NCBI RefSeq assembly: GCF_000214135.1
Contig: NZ_AFIE01000012.1
Coordinates: forward strand, 16,934-80,933
Source of the DNA: Acinetobacter sp. P8-3-8
Lineage (GTDB): Bacteria; Pseudomonadota; Gammaproteobacteria; Pseudomonadales; Moraxellaceae
Direction: 5' to 3'
Length of the DNA: 64,000 bases
This document shows, piece after piece, positions 9,521-19,250 of this stretch (position 1 is its first letter; each line of letters begins with the position of its first letter). The notes beneath the pieces were generated by a model that was given only the letters and a program-made list of their open reading frames with translations, had not been told where the DNA came from and made no database searches. Position numbers and translations under genes: made by a program.

Positions 9521-12500
9521 ATGAACTTTAACCTTTCAGAATGGGCATTAAGAAATAAGGGCTTGGTACTTTATTTTATGATTCTAATGGGAATCGTAGG
9601 GATGTATTCCTATTCAAAATTATCCCAAAGTGAAGACCCGCCGTTTACCTTTAAAGTCATGGTGGTACAGACTTATTGGCCGGGTGCGACAGCACAAGAA
9701 GTTTCACTTCAAGTCACTGATAAAATTGAAAAAGAGTTGATGAGCACAGGCCAATACGAAAAGATCATGGCCTACTCACGTCCGGGTGAGTCGATGGTCA
9801 TGTTCATGGCAAAGGACTCATTAAAATCGAGCCAGCTTCCTGATGTTTGGTATCAGGTACGTAAAAAAGTTGGAGATATCAAACAACAGTTTCCTTCAGG
9901 TGTACAAGGGCCATTTTTTAATGATGAGTTTGGCGATACCTTCGGGAATATTTATGTATTAACAGGCAATGATTTTGATTATGCCACACTCAAAGAATAT
10001 GCAGACCGCTTACAGTTACAGCTACAACGCGTTAAAGATGTAAGCAAAGTTAATTTAGTCGGTTTACAAGATCAAAAGATTTGGATTGAGCTTTCCAATA
10101 CTAAAGCGGTACAAATGGGTGTCCCTGTGACAGCCATTCAAGAAGCACTTGCGAAACAGAACAGTATTACCAGTGCGGGTTTCTTTGAAACAGGTACAGA
10201 TCGTATACAAGTTCGGGTCAGTGGCGCTTTACAGAATGTAGATGACCTGAAAAAAATGCCTTTATTGGTTGGTAATAAAACCATTCAATTGGGTGATGTA
10301 GCTGAGGTCTATCGTGGTTTTAGTGATCCTGCACAACCACGTATGCGTTTTATGGGTGAAAATGGGATTGGCCTTGCGGTATCGATGCGTAAAGGCGGCG
10401 ATATTATTGCACTTGGGAAAAACCTAGAAACAGAATTCCAGACATTACAAAAAACATTACCTCTAGGTATGGAGCTGAAAAAAGTTTCGGATCAGCCCGT
10501 TGCTGTACAGCGCAGTATTCACGAATTTGTGAAGGTGCTTGCTGAAGCTGTGATTATCGTACTTTTAGTCAGCTTCTTTTCTTTAGGTTTCCGTACCGGC
10601 TTAGTGGTGGCTTTTTCTATTCCACTGGTTTTAGCCATGACCTTTGCAGGGATGAGCTTATTTGATGTTGGCCTACATAAAATTTCATTAGGTGCTTTGA
10701 TTCTGGCTTTGGGTTTATTGGTTGATGACGCCATTATCGCCGTGGAAATGATGGCGATAAAAATGGAACAAGGTTATAGCCGAATGCAAGCAGCAGGCTT
10801 TGCATGGAAAACCACAGCATTTCCAATGCTCACAGGGACATTAATTACCGCAGCAGGCTTTTTACCCATTGCAACAGCAGCGTCAAGTACAGGGGAATAT
10901 ACGCGTTCGATTTTCCAAGTGGTGACTATTGCGCTGATTGTGTCGTGGGTTGCAGCGGTTGTTTTTGTACCGTATTTAGGCGACAAGTTACTGCCTGATT
11001 TTACCAATACCGTACATAAAGCGCCTTGGTATATTCGTCTATGGGCAAGATTACGTAAACAACCAAAACCACAAGCTGTCATCCATCATGAGGGTGAGCA
11101 CTTCGATCCTTATCAAAGCAAGATGTACCAAAGCTTTAGAAAAATGGTGAATTGGTGTGTGACATATCGTAAAACGGTCATCGCAATCACCGTGGGAATA
11201 TTTGTGCTGTCAGTGGCAATGTTTAAATTGGTTCCACAGCAATTTTTCCCACCTTCGAATCGTGCTGAAATTCTGGTGGATTTAAAATTAGAAGAAGGGG
11301 CTTCTTTGACTGCAACTGAAAATGCAGTGAAAAAAGTTGAAAAATTCCTGTCCCAACAGAAAGGGATTGATAATTATGTGGCCTATGTGGGTACAGGTTC
11401 GCCACGTTTCTATTTACCTTTAGATCAACAAATGCCGCAAGCCAGTTTTGCACAATTTGTGGTTTTGGCTTCTTCTTTGGATGATCGTGATGAAATTCGT
11501 AAATCCTTAGATACGCAAATTCGTCAATTATTACCGCAAGTGAGAACACGGGTATCGTTATTAGAAAATGGCCCACCTGTGGGTTATCCATTACAGTATC
11601 GTGTATCTGGTGAAGATGTAGTGATTGTACGTCAAGAGGCGCAACAGCTTGCAAAATTACTCAGTGAAAACCCAAATACCACCAATGTACATTTAGATTG
11701 GGGTGAGCAAAGTAAGATTATTTCACTGAATATTGATCAAGATCGTGCACGTCAAATGGGAGTGACTTCGGAGGATCTAGCAAACTTCTTAAACAGTTCG
11801 CTGACAGGTGTAATCATTAACCAATACCGTGAAAAGCGTGAGTTGATTGATATTCGTATCCGAGGTGATCAAGCTGAGCGTGTTGATGTGGCTTCTTTGT
11901 CTAGTTTGGCTGTACCCACCAGTCAAGGAACGACTGTACCACTCGCTCAAATTGCTCAAATTGATTATAAATTTGAAGATGGCTTAATTTGGCATCGTAA
12001 CCGTTTACCGACCATTACGGTACGTGCGGATATTCGAACGAAGTTGCAACCCGCAACTGTGGTCAATGAAATGGCTGATAAAGTTGCTCAGCTTCGTACA
12101 ACATTACCGAGTGGTTATTTAATCGAAGTGGGTGGAACGGTTGAAGAATCTGCAAAAGGCCAAACCTCGGTCAATGCGGGAATGCCATTGTTCCTAGCCG
12201 TTGTATTTACTTTATTAATGATTCAGTTAAAAAGTATTTCACGCTCATTTATCGTATTTTTGACAGCACCATTGGGTTTAATCGGGGTGGTTTTATTCTT
12301 ATTACTATTCAATAAGCCTTTTGGTTTTGTAGCAATGCTAGGAACAATTGCTCTGTCTGGAATGATTATGCGTAATTCATTAATCCTCATCGATCAGATC
12401 GAACAAGATATCAACGCTGGGCATAATCAATGGGATGCAATTTTGGATGCGACGGTTCGTCGGGCACGTCCAATTATCCTAACTGCACTGGCTGCTGTGT

Positions 12501-12655
12501 TAGCCATGATCCCACTGTCACGGAGTATTTTCTTTGGTCCGATGGCAGTGGCAATTATGGGTGGATTAATTATTGCGACACTTTTAACCTTATTTTTCTT
12601 ACCAGCATTGTATGCAACATGGTTTAAGGTGAAAAAAAGCGTGCATAATCCATAA
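9521..12655 (+). CDS. RND efflux transporter, inner-membrane permease subunit
   Basis: Proton-driven drug or metabolite exporter of the AcrB/HAE-1 superfamily, 1044 residues, the normal length. It has an N-terminal membrane helix, two large periplasmic loops and two blocks of membrane helices. The proton-relay motif in helix 4 reads LGLLVDDAIIAVEMM, with the essential Asp pair intact. Divergence from AcrB (KLSQSEDPPFTFKVMVV after helix 1) suggests the MexK/TriC/VexF-like branch rather than AdeB/AdeJ. Cotranscribed with the adaptor and probably controlled by the divergent TetR. Substrate cannot be inferred. Confidence 0.94.
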   Translation: MNFNLSEWALRNKGLVLYFMILMGIVGMYSYSKLSQSEDPPFTFKVMVVQTYWPGATAQEVSLQVTDKIEKELMSTGQYEKIMAYSRPGESMVMFMAKDSLKSSQLPDVWYQVRKKVGDIKQQFPSGVQGPFFNDEFGDTFGNIYVLTGNDFDYATLKEYADRLQLQLQRVKDVSKVNLVGLQDQKIWIELSNTKAVQMGVPVTAIQEALAKQNSITSAGFFETGTDRIQVRVSGALQNVDDLKKMPLLVGNKTIQLGDVAEVYRGFSDPAQPRMRFMGENGIGLAVSMRKGGDIIALGKNLETEFQTLQKTLPLGMELKKVSDQPVAVQRSIHEFVKVLAEAVIIVLLVSFFSLGFRTGLVVAFSIPLVLAMTFAGMSLFDVGLHKISLGALILALGLLVDDAIIAVEMMAIKMEQGYSRMQAAGFAWKTTAFPMLTGTLITAAGFLPIATAASSTGEYTRSIFQVVTIALIVSWVAAVVFVPYLGDKLLPDFTNTVHKAPWYIRLWARLRKQPKPQAVIHHEGEHFDPYQSKMYQSFRKMVNWCVTYRKTVIAITVGIFVLSVAMFKLVPQQFFPPSNRAEILVDLKLEEGASLTATENAVKKVEKFLSQQKGIDNYVAYVGTGSPRFYLPLDQQMPQASFAQFVVLASSLDDRDEIRKSLDTQIRQLLPQVRTRVSLLENGPPVGYPLQYRVSGEDVVIVRQEAQQLAKLLSENPNTTNVHLDWGEQSKIISLNIDQDRARQMGVTSEDLANFLNSSLTGVIINQYREKRELIDIRIRGDQAERVDVASLSSLAVPTSQGTTVPLAQIAQIDYKFEDGLIWHRNRLPTITVRADIRTKLQPATVVNEMADKVAQLRTTLPSGYLIEVGGTVEESAKGQTSVNAGMPLFLAVVFTLLMIQLKSISRSFIVFLTAPLGLIGVVLFLLLFNKPFGFVAMLGTIALSGMIMRNSLILIDQIEQDINAGHNQWDAILDATVRRARPIILTALAAVLAMIPLSRSIFFGPMAVAIMGGLIIATLLTLFFLPALYATWFKVKKSVHNP

Positions 12656-12766
12656 AATTTTGTGAATATTAGGTGCGAAATATTAAAAACTTTAATATAG
12701 TAGCACTTGATCTTTATAGAAAATAACACAGGAAATTCCATTGCATTAGAAGTAAAGGAATGTGCA

Positions 12767-13168
12767 ATGGATTTGAGGTTAGAAGCACCCATGGGGCAAG
12801 ACAATTCAGAAAAGCAACGTCGTTCTATCACGACCTCTTATATATTCATGTTTCTTGCATTATTTACGGTGATTACGGCTGTCTTCGCTTATTGGTTAGC
12901 CCGAAAAGTAACAATGGCTGGTGATGTAGAAGTATGGATGCATGCACAAGCGTTATGGGTCATGCGTAATGCTGTCATTTTTCTCATTCTTGCAATTTTT
13001 GCAGCGCTTTGGTTTATCCCACTGATCTTTTTTTATTGGGACAGCTTTATTTGGGTGAAAGCTTGCACAGTTGCAGGTGTCGTATTCAGCGCAATTGCAT
13101 GGCTATTTTTATTGAATGCGTGGCTTAAAGGTTTTACTAAATATTTACAGAAAAAAGCAGTATTTTAA
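12767..13168 (+). CDS. Small inner-membrane protein of unknown function
   Basis: I do not recognise this 133-residue protein. It has a polar N-terminus of about 28 residues, then about four hydrophobic stretches: SYIFMFLALFTVITAVFAYW, one around AVIFLILAIFAALWFIPLIF, and two near the end. This suggests a small tetraspan membrane protein. The ATG at 12767 is chosen because AAAGGAA stands six bases upstream; the frame is open further to 12707. It lies between the efflux operon and dnaJ in the same direction, but dnaJ has its own promoter, so no functional link is implied. Confidence 0.75.
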   Translation: MDLRLEAPMGQDNSEKQRRSITTSYIFMFLALFTVITAVFAYWLARKVTMAGDVEVWMHAQALWVMRNAVIFLILAIFAALWFIPLIFFYWDSFIWVKACTVAGVVFSAIAWLFLLNAWLKGFTKYLQKKAVF

Positions 13169-13186
13169 AAAAATCTAAAATTCAAA

Positions 13187-13213
13187 CTTGTAAAAATAAT
13201 TAATGCCCCCAAT
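13187..13213 (+). promoter_or_regulatory. Sigma-32-like heat-shock promoter of dnaJ
   Basis: CTTGTAA (13187-13193), a 13-bp spacer and CCCCAAT (13207-13213) match the RpoH consensus CTTGAAA / CCCCATnT with one mismatch in the -35. It stands 49 bp before the dnaJ ATG, giving a short leader. Confidence 0.65.
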
Positions 13214-13261
13214 TTAGTTTGCATAGAAATATTATCAAATTTTTGTGGAGCATCGCCAAAC

Positions 13262-14374
13262 ATGGCTAAACGTGATTATTATGAGGTTTTAGGTGTTGCT
13301 AAGACCGCTAGTGATGATGAAATTAAAAAAGCCTACCGTAAGTTGGCGATGAAATATCATCCAGATCGTAACCCTGACAATCCAGAAGCTGAAGAAAAAT
13401 TTAAAGAAGCTTCGGAAGCGTATGAAATCCTTTCTGATGGCGAAAAACGTAGCATGTACGACCGTATGGGGCACAATGCCTTTGAAGGTGGTATGGGTGG
13501 CGGTGGCTTCGGTGGTGGATTCAGCGCTGAAGATATTTTTAGCCAGTTTGGTGATATTTTCGGTGGTGCTTTTGGTGGCGGTGGTCGTGGTCAACAACGT
13601 GCACGCCGTGGCTCAGACCTTCGTTATGTGATGGAATTGAGCCTTGAAGAAGCGGTTAAAGGCGTTAAAAAAACCATTACTTTTACTGCACCTGCTCCAT
13701 GTGATGTGTGTGATGGTAAAGGTTCAAAAAATCCAAATGATGTAGAAACATGTAAGACTTGTCATGGTGCAGGTCAAGTGCGTATGCAACAAGGTTTCTT
13801 CTCTGTTCAACAAACCTGTAGCACATGTCGTGGACAAGGTAAAATTATTAAAAACCCATGTACTAAGTGTCATGGTTCTGGTGTAACTGACCGTCAACAA
13901 ACCCTTGAAGTGACCATTCCAGCAGGTGTGGACAATGGCGATCGTGTTCGTTTAACAGGTAAAGGCGAAGCGATCCGTGATGGTCAATCAGGTGATCTAT
14001 ACGTGGAAGTGGTTGTTCGTGAACACGAAATTTTCCAACGTGATGGCGCTGACTTATATATGGATGTCCCTGTAAGTATCGCAGATGCGGCTTTGGGTAA
14101 AGAGCTTGAAATTCCGACTTTAGATGGTCGTGTAAGCTTGAAAGTACCTGAAGGTACGCAAACAGGTAAAATGTTCCGTCTACGTGGTAAAGGTGTGAAG
14201 CCAGTTCGTAGCAGTATGCAGGGTGACTTGCTTTGCCGTATTGTGGTTGAAACGCCAGTGCATTTAACTGCACGTCAACGTGAATTATTGAAAGAACTTC
14301 AAGTCACGATGGATGGCGATGACAGTAAATCATCACCTAAGAAAAAATCATTCTTCGATCGTTTATTCGACTAA
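13262..14374 (+). CDS. dnaJ: Chaperone DnaJ (Hsp40)
   Basis: Co-chaperone that binds unfolded protein and stimulates the DnaK ATPase. The 370 residues show the full type I architecture: J domain (1-70) with HPD at 33-35, Gly/Phe-rich linker (about 75-115), four zinc-binding CxxCxGxG repeats ([32 protein letters not shown]) and C-terminal substrate-binding domains. dnaK is not adjacent. A sigma-32-type promoter lies upstream and an intrinsic terminator follows. Confidence 0.98.
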   Translation: MAKRDYYEVLGVAKTASDDEIKKAYRKLAMKYHPDRNPDNPEAEEKFKEASEAYEILSDGEKRSMYDRMGHNAFEGGMGGGGFGGGFSAEDIFSQFGDIFGGAFGGGGRGQQRARRGSDLRYVMELSLEEAVKGVKKTITFTAPAPCDVCDGKGSKNPNDVETCKTCHGAGQVRMQQGFFSVQQTCSTCRGQGKIIKNPCTKCHGSGVTDRQQTLEVTIPAGVDNGDRVRLTGKGEAIRDGQSGDLYVEVVVREHEIFQRDGADLYMDVPVSIADAALGKELEIPTLDGRVSLKVPEGTQTGKMFRLRGKGVKPVRSSMQGDLLCRIVVETPVHLTARQRELLKELQVTMDGDDSKSSPKKKSFFDRLFD

Positions 14375-14395
14375 GTTATTGATTGTATAAAAGTG

Positions 14396-14428
14396 AAGGG
14401 AGATATGTTTTTCATATCTCCCTTTTTT
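14396..14428 (+). terminator. Terminator of dnaJ, possibly bidirectional
   Basis: Stem AAGGGAGATATG (14396-14407) pairs perfectly with CATATCTCCCTT (14413-14424) around TTTTT and continues into T residues. It also closes the convergent small gene ending at 14440. Confidence 0.88.
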
Positions 14429-14439
14429 ATTGGGTTTTG

Positions 14440-14637
14440 TTATTTGCTTTCAGCATTATTTGCATCACTGAAATCGGTATTGTCTGGAGCAGCATCAATT
14501 TCGTCATCATCTTGTGGTGTGGGTTGTTGTACGGTCGTTTCTGTATTTGTTGAGGGGTTTACTTCCGTGTCTTCTGCCCATGAATGAGTGAAGTGAATTG
14601 CTAGAATAAAACCCAAAACAATTTTAATTAGACGCAT
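14440..14637 (-). CDS. Small exported acidic protein (65 aa), paralog 1
   Basis: I do not recognise a named family. The 65 residues begin with a clear signal peptide (MRLIKIVLGFILAIHFTHSWA, cleavage expected after SWA). A low-complexity mature part of about 44 residues follows, rich in Thr, Gln, Asp and Glu. AGGTTGA precedes the ATG at a normal distance. A second protein of the same length and design is encoded at 15050-15247 in the same direction. The mature part looks intrinsically disordered and acidic. Function unknown. Confidence 0.6.
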   Translation of the reverse strand: MRLIKIVLGFILAIHFTHSWAEDTEVNPSTNTETTVQQPTPQDDDEIDAAPDNTDFSDANNAESK

Positions 14638-14732
14638 TTAATATCAACCTACAAAAATTAAAGAAAGAATGTAATGATCAAAGTATGTATTGCCCCATAT
14701 TACATTGAAAAGCTTAGATGAATTTGTGTAGG

Positions 14733-14848
14733 CAATGTTTAACTTTTGATGGATCAAAAGTTACAAAAATCCTTTGTTGGGCGAGAGGTACGTCCTGTAC
14801 CTCCGCCCAACGGCGACATCCATGTCGCCTAACGCGATAGCAACATTG
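14733..14848. repeat. Compact palindromic element: outer inverted repeat enclosing three hairpins
   Basis: A 116-bp unit bounded by CAATGTT (14733-14739) and AACATTG (14842-14848). Inside are three consecutive inverted repeats. The first is AACTTTTGAT/ATCAAAAGTT (14741-14762). The second has arms of 16 and 15 bases (14776-14791 and 14797-14811) with one bulged A. The third is GGCGACAT/ATGTCGCC (14812-14829). The fold would be cloverleaf-like. An open frame crosses it on the minus strand but looks like a by-product. I recall similar hairpin strings scattered in Acinetobacter genomes, which would make it a REP/MITE-like dispersed repeat; this is the only copy I saw here. Confidence 0.7.
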
Positions 14849-14999
14849 AATTATATTTGCTTGATAAAAAAAGTAGAAAGCAATTTCATTATATTCAGTT
14901 AATTTCAAAAATTGGTGTAGTTTCTTATTTGATATTATTTTTTGAATAAGTATAAGGTTTTAATATCTAGGATTCATTTTGATTTTAAATTTATAAAAA

Positions 15000-15032
15000 A
15001 ATTAAAGAGATAGGTTAAATATCTCTTTAATT
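15000..15032 (-). terminator. Terminator of the upstream 65-aa exported protein gene
   Basis: A perfect 13-bp inverted repeat, AATTAAAGAGATA (15000-15012) and TATCTCTTTAATT (15020-15032), followed on the minus strand by TTTTTT. It lies 18 bp after the stop of the gene at 15050-15247. Confidence 0.75.
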
Positions 15033-15049
15033 TGTACATAAGCTATCGA

Positions 15050-15247
15050 TTATTCCAAAATGGGTGCATCAATATCTTCAATTTTCACTTCAACCTGAGG
15101 TTCAGTTGTAGCATTTGAATCTGTTTGAACTGTTGCTTTTTCTTCAGTTGTCGTTGCTGTGGTTGCAGGCGCTGAATCAGCCCAAGCATGTGTTAAGGTC
15201 ATTGCTACGCCCATTACCAATGCGAAAGCTATTTTATTCGAATGCAT
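15050..15247 (-). CDS. Small exported acidic protein (65 aa), paralog 2
   Basis: The protein has a signal peptide (MHSNKIAFALVMGVAMTLTHAWA, cleavage after AWA) and a mature part rich in Thr, Ala, Glu and Val ending in KIEDIDAPILE. An AAGGAGA ribosome site precedes the ATG. Length, the (S/A)WA cleavage site, the TTE/TTT-rich mature part and the acidic tail resemble the protein at 14440-14637, so the two are probably diverged tandem paralogs separated by the hairpin repeat. No known domain. Function unknown. Confidence 0.65.
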   Translation of the reverse strand: MHSNKIAFALVMGVAMTLTHAWADSAPATTATTTEEKATVQTDSNATTEPQVEVKIEDIDAPILE

Positions 15248-15472
15248 ATTGATCTCCTTATAATCACTGTTATTTTCATTCGTGGCAGTAGTCTGCGGAG
15301 TATTTTTTGCACTTTGATGAAAAAGTTCATAGATTGTGATGAATGTTTCAAAGTTTTACCGATGTAGTTTAAAGCTTTAATCTATTTCACCATTTAGATC
15401 GGCATTCTTAAATCATAAGTTATCGTTTTCATTAGAATAAAAAAAGATCATGGTATTTTTTAGAGATGAAAC

Positions 15473-15501
15473 TTAGTCTTAGAACTGAGTTTTGTTATAG
15501 T
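15473..15501 (+). promoter_or_regulatory. Likely dapB promoter
   Basis: TTAGTC (15473-15478), a 17-bp spacer and TATAGT (15496-15501) stand about 37 bp before the dapB start. An imperfect inverted repeat, AACTTAGT/ACTGAGTT, overlaps the -35 region and spacer and might be an operator. Confidence 0.5.
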
Positions 15502-15528
15502 AGTGAAAATTCTCAAATTCAGTTTTAG

Positions 15529-16353
<825 letters not shown>

Positions 16354-16410
16354 GTATAAAACGTGTTGCGATAAGATTAAAACAATGACTCAATTTTTTG
16401 AAAATTACAA

Positions 16411-17061
16411 ATGAAAAAAATAATGATGTTACTTACTTGTGTGGTTAGTGCTGTTAGCCTAACTGCACAAGCTGCTTTACCAAATGATGCCAAATTAAGT
16501 CTTAATAAAAATAATATTAAGGTTTGGACATATAAGGACACCAACAGCCCCGTTTTGTCATACAAGGCTGAAACGGTATTTGATGTTCCGATTGAAAAAG
16601 CTGTTGCTTTGATTTTGGATGTGAATTACACGCCAAAATGGGTACCTAATGTTGCCAAGGCTGAAATCCTATCTCGTGATGATAAGAAAGGGGAGTTCAC
16701 GATTTATATGGTTTTAGATTTTCCATTCCCTTTAAAAGACCGAGATATGGTGGTGAAAGGGAAAATGTCGAAAGATAAAAATGGAACGATTAGTATTAAA
16801 AATACTGCAATTCAGCAGGGCAAACCTTTAAATGCAAATTATATTCGTTTAACAGATTATTTTGGTGATTGGACTTTTCAAAAACTAAGTACAAATCAAG
16901 TCAAAGTCACGACCACAGGACATGCCAATCCAGAAGGTTCAATTCCTGCCAGCGTCACCAATTTATTGGTTGAACAGCAACCCTATCAAATGTTCCAAAG
17001 AATGAAAGTAGAACTGGCCAAAAAGACTAAAATGCCAACTTTGCCAGATATTTTAAAATAA
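16411..17061 (+). CDS. Exported START-domain (SRPBCC) protein
   Basis: A 216-residue protein with a signal peptide ending LTAQA, so likely periplasmic. The mature part resembles START/StAR-like lipid-binding domains found in gammaproteobacteria: a hydrophobic cavity fold with LDFPFPLKDRDMVVKGKMS and VTNLLVEQQPYQMFQRMK. The ligand is unknown; a lipid or other hydrophobic molecule is plausible from the fold. It lies 57 bp after dapB in the same direction, without a clear terminator between, so read-through is possible. A strong terminator follows. Confidence 0.78.
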   Translation: MKKIMMLLTCVVSAVSLTAQAALPNDAKLSLNKNNIKVWTYKDTNSPVLSYKAETVFDVPIEKAVALILDVNYTPKWVPNVAKAEILSRDDKKGEFTIYMVLDFPFPLKDRDMVVKGKMSKDKNGTISIKNTAIQQGKPLNANYIRLTDYFGDWTFQKLSTNQVKVTTTGHANPEGSIPASVTNLLVEQQPYQMFQRMKVELAKKTKMPTLPDILK

Positions 17062-17065
17062 TCAA

Positions 17066-17100
17066 AAAAGCCTATCTTCTTAAAAAGAAGATGGGCTTTT
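17066..17100. terminator. Bidirectional terminator between START-domain and MFS genes
   Basis: A 16-bp stem (17066-17081 with 17085-17100, one G-T pair) around AAA, flanked by A-runs and T-runs on both sides. It serves the converging START-domain and MFS transporter genes. Confidence 0.85.
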
Positions 17101-17112
17101 GTACTATGATTT

Positions 17113-18315
17113 TTATACTTGCTGTTGCTGTGCGAGATCAACAGATTTGTTTGCTGGCTGAGTATTCATATTCGTCGTCATTTTCATTTGGATAAACACT
17201 AAAACTAGACCTAAAGCAGTGAGTATTGCACCTGTGACTGAAACAGCAGCATAGCTCATTCCCATACTCAATACAGCACCACCTGCGGCTGCACCTACCG
17301 CATTACCTAAGTTAAATGCACCAATATTGACAGAAGATGCAAGCCCAGGTGCTTCATGTGCCACAGACATCACACGCATTTGTAAAGGTGGAACAACGGC
17401 AAAGGCTGCTGCACCCCAAACCACCAAGGCTAAAGCTGCGCCGATTTGAGTTTTTGCTAAGATTGGGAATAACAACATCATCACCATGAGTAGCACTAAG
17501 AAACTGGTCAATGTTTTGGTGAGTGATAAGTCTGCAAATTTTCCACCTAAATGGTTACCAATAGAGAAACCAATACCAATCAGAACCAACATCAGCGTGA
17601 TAAAGGTTGGGCTTGCATGGGTAATGTTTTGCAAACTTGGCGCAATATAGGTGTAAAGCGTAAACATCGCACCTGCACTCATGACGGTGGTCAGCAAGGC
17701 TAAAACCACAGGCATGCGCGTCAATACCTTTAACTCTGCTTTTACATTTGGACGCTCGGCAACAGTACCTTGAGGTAGTGCTTTCCAAAGGAAGAGCATG
17801 GTTATTACGCCTAAAACAGCAATCGCAGCAAAAGACATACGCCAACCGATGTTTTGTCCAACCCAAGTGGCTAAAGGTACGCCTCCAATATTGGCAATGG
17901 TTAAGCCCATAAACATCATCGCTACAGCACTGGCTTGTTTATCTTTGGGTACGACACTGGTCGCAACAATTGAGCCGATCCCAAAGAACACGCCATGATT
18001 GAGACTGGTGAGCACCCGAGCGCCCATTAGCCCCCAATAATTCGGTGCAATCGCTGCAAGGATATTACCGATTGTAAAGATACTCATTGCAAGAATCAGT
18101 GCTTTACGTCGTGGAAAATGTCCAAACCATAGAGTCATAATTGGTGCGCCAATCATGACCCCTAGTGCATAGGCAGTGATGAGCATGCCTGCGGTAGGTA
18201 TGGAAATGTTTAGATTTTCAGCGATTTGTGGCAAGAAACCCATAGGTGAAAATTCTGTGGTTCCTATTGCAAATGCACCGACGGCTAAAGCAAATAAAGG
18301 AAAGTTAATTTTCAT
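17113..18315 (-). CDS. MFS transporter, DHA1/AraJ-like exporter
   Basis: A 12-helix major facilitator protein of 400 residues. The start PLFALAVGAFAIGTTEFSPM and the motif around LWFGHFPRRKALI are typical of the AraJ/YdhP/PbuE group of proton-driven exporters of sugars, nucleosides or drugs. Substrate unknown. It begins 6 bp after the aldo/keto reductase in the same direction, so the two form an operon. The divergent LysR gene is the likely regulator. A hydrophilic Gln-rich tail ends the protein. Confidence 0.88.
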   Translation of the reverse strand: MKINFPLFALAVGAFAIGTTEFSPMGFLPQIAENLNISIPTAGMLITAYALGVMIGAPIMTLWFGHFPRRKALILAMSIFTIGNILAAIAPNYWGLMGARVLTSLNHGVFFGIGSIVATSVVPKDKQASAVAMMFMGLTIANIGGVPLATWVGQNIGWRMSFAAIAVLGVITMLFLWKALPQGTVAERPNVKAELKVLTRMPVVLALLTTVMSAGAMFTLYTYIAPSLQNITHASPTFITLMLVLIGIGFSIGNHLGGKFADLSLTKTLTSFLVLLMVMMLLFPILAKTQIGAALALVVWGAAAFAVVPPLQMRVMSVAHEAPGLASSVNIGAFNLGNAVGAAAGGAVLSMGMSYAAVSVTGAILTALGLVLVFIQMKMTTNMNTQPANKSVDLAQQQQV

Positions 18316-18321
18316 TTTTGA

Positions 18322-19131
18322 TTAGTCCCATACTGGTGCTAAGTTTTCAGGATCAACTTCACGACCATTTTTGTCCAATTGCGCAATCATCTGCATTTCT
18401 TCAGCAGACAACTGAATATCTTGAGCTTTGAGATTCGCGATTAAATTTTCACGTTTTGTTGAAGATGGAATCACAGAGAAACCTTTTTGCAATGCCCATG
18501 CCAAAGCAATTTGCGCTGTACTGGCTTGGTGATGCTGTGCAATTTCAAACAAAATAGGATCATGTAGCACTTTGCCATATGCCAAAGTCATATATGACGT
18601 GATATCAATCTGTTGCGATTGTAAAAAATCCACAAGCTTTGGGTTTTGCAAATAGGGACTTAATTCAATTTGATTGGTTGCAATATTGTCTAAACCGACC
18701 GCTGCAATCGCTTGCTGGGTTAAATCAATATTGAAATTCGAAATACCGATATGTTCAGTTAAACCCTGCTGTTTTGCTTCAAGTAGGTTGTGCATCATTT
18801 CAGCAACAGAAATTCCAAGTTGTGGCGCTGGCCAATGAATCAACGTTAGATCCACTGCATCTGTACCTAGCTTTTGTAAGCTGTCTTTTAAACTTGGAAT
18901 CAATTTGTCTGCTTTGTAGTGGTCTGTCCAAATTTTTGTGGTGATAAATAAGTCTTGGCGAGCAACTTTACTTTCAGCAATTGCTTGTCCAACTTCTGCT
19001 TCATTACCATAAATTTGTGCGGTATCCACAGCACGATAACCAACATCTAAAGCATTTTTGACTGAATCAATAACAGTCTGACCTGTTAAACGGAATGTGC
19101 CTACACCGAATTGCGGGATAATTTTAGACAT
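18322..19131 (-). CDS. Aldo/keto reductase (DkgB-like)
   Basis: NADPH-dependent carbonyl reductase of 269 residues with the AKR TIM-barrel motifs. These are [20 protein letters not shown] (catalytic Asp and Tyr), the Lys of [18 protein letters not shown] with the catalytic His, GISNF, and the cofactor motif [10 protein letters not shown]. The closest resemblance is to 2,5-diketo-D-gluconate reductase B (methylglyoxal reductase). It is the first gene of an AKR-MFS operon divergent from a LysR regulator, suggesting inducible detoxification or export of an aldehyde-type compound (inference). Confidence 0.88.
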   Translation of the reverse strand: MSKIIPQFGVGTFRLTGQTVIDSVKNALDVGYRAVDTAQIYGNEAEVGQAIAESKVARQDLFITTKIWTDHYKADKLIPSLKDSLQKLGTDAVDLTLIHWPAPQLGISVAEMMHNLLEAKQQGLTEHIGISNFNIDLTQQAIAAVGLDNIATNQIELSPYLQNPKLVDFLQSQQIDITSYMTLAYGKVLHDPILFEIAQHHQASTAQIALAWALQKGFSVIPSSTKRENLIANLKAQDIQLSAEEMQMIAQLDKNGREVDPENLAPVWD

Positions 19132-19211
19132 GCGTTTTACTTCATTTTTGAGATTGGGTGTATTTTGCAGGGTTTATTGTTGATTAAAAATATTGAAATA
19201 TGCAAAATATT

Positions 19212-19228
19212 ATTGAGTATTCGTCAAT
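19212..19228. promoter_or_regulatory. LysR-box-like palindrome (T-N11-A type)
   Basis: ATTGA (19212-19216) and TCAAT (19224-19228) are a perfect inverted repeat with a 7-bp centre, 23 bp before the LysR start codon and inside the 119-bp divergent promoter region. It fits the T-N11-A pattern of LysR-type binding sites and is the best candidate operator for the divergent pair. Confidence 0.5.
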
Positions 19229-19250
19229 AATCAAAGAGTGATTCACCTAG

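Noticed and set aside
14714-14908. A minus-strand 64-codon frame across the three hairpins
   Set aside because: Its codons are dictated by the inverted repeats. There is no signal, domain or good ribosome site; similar frames arise wherever such repeats occur.
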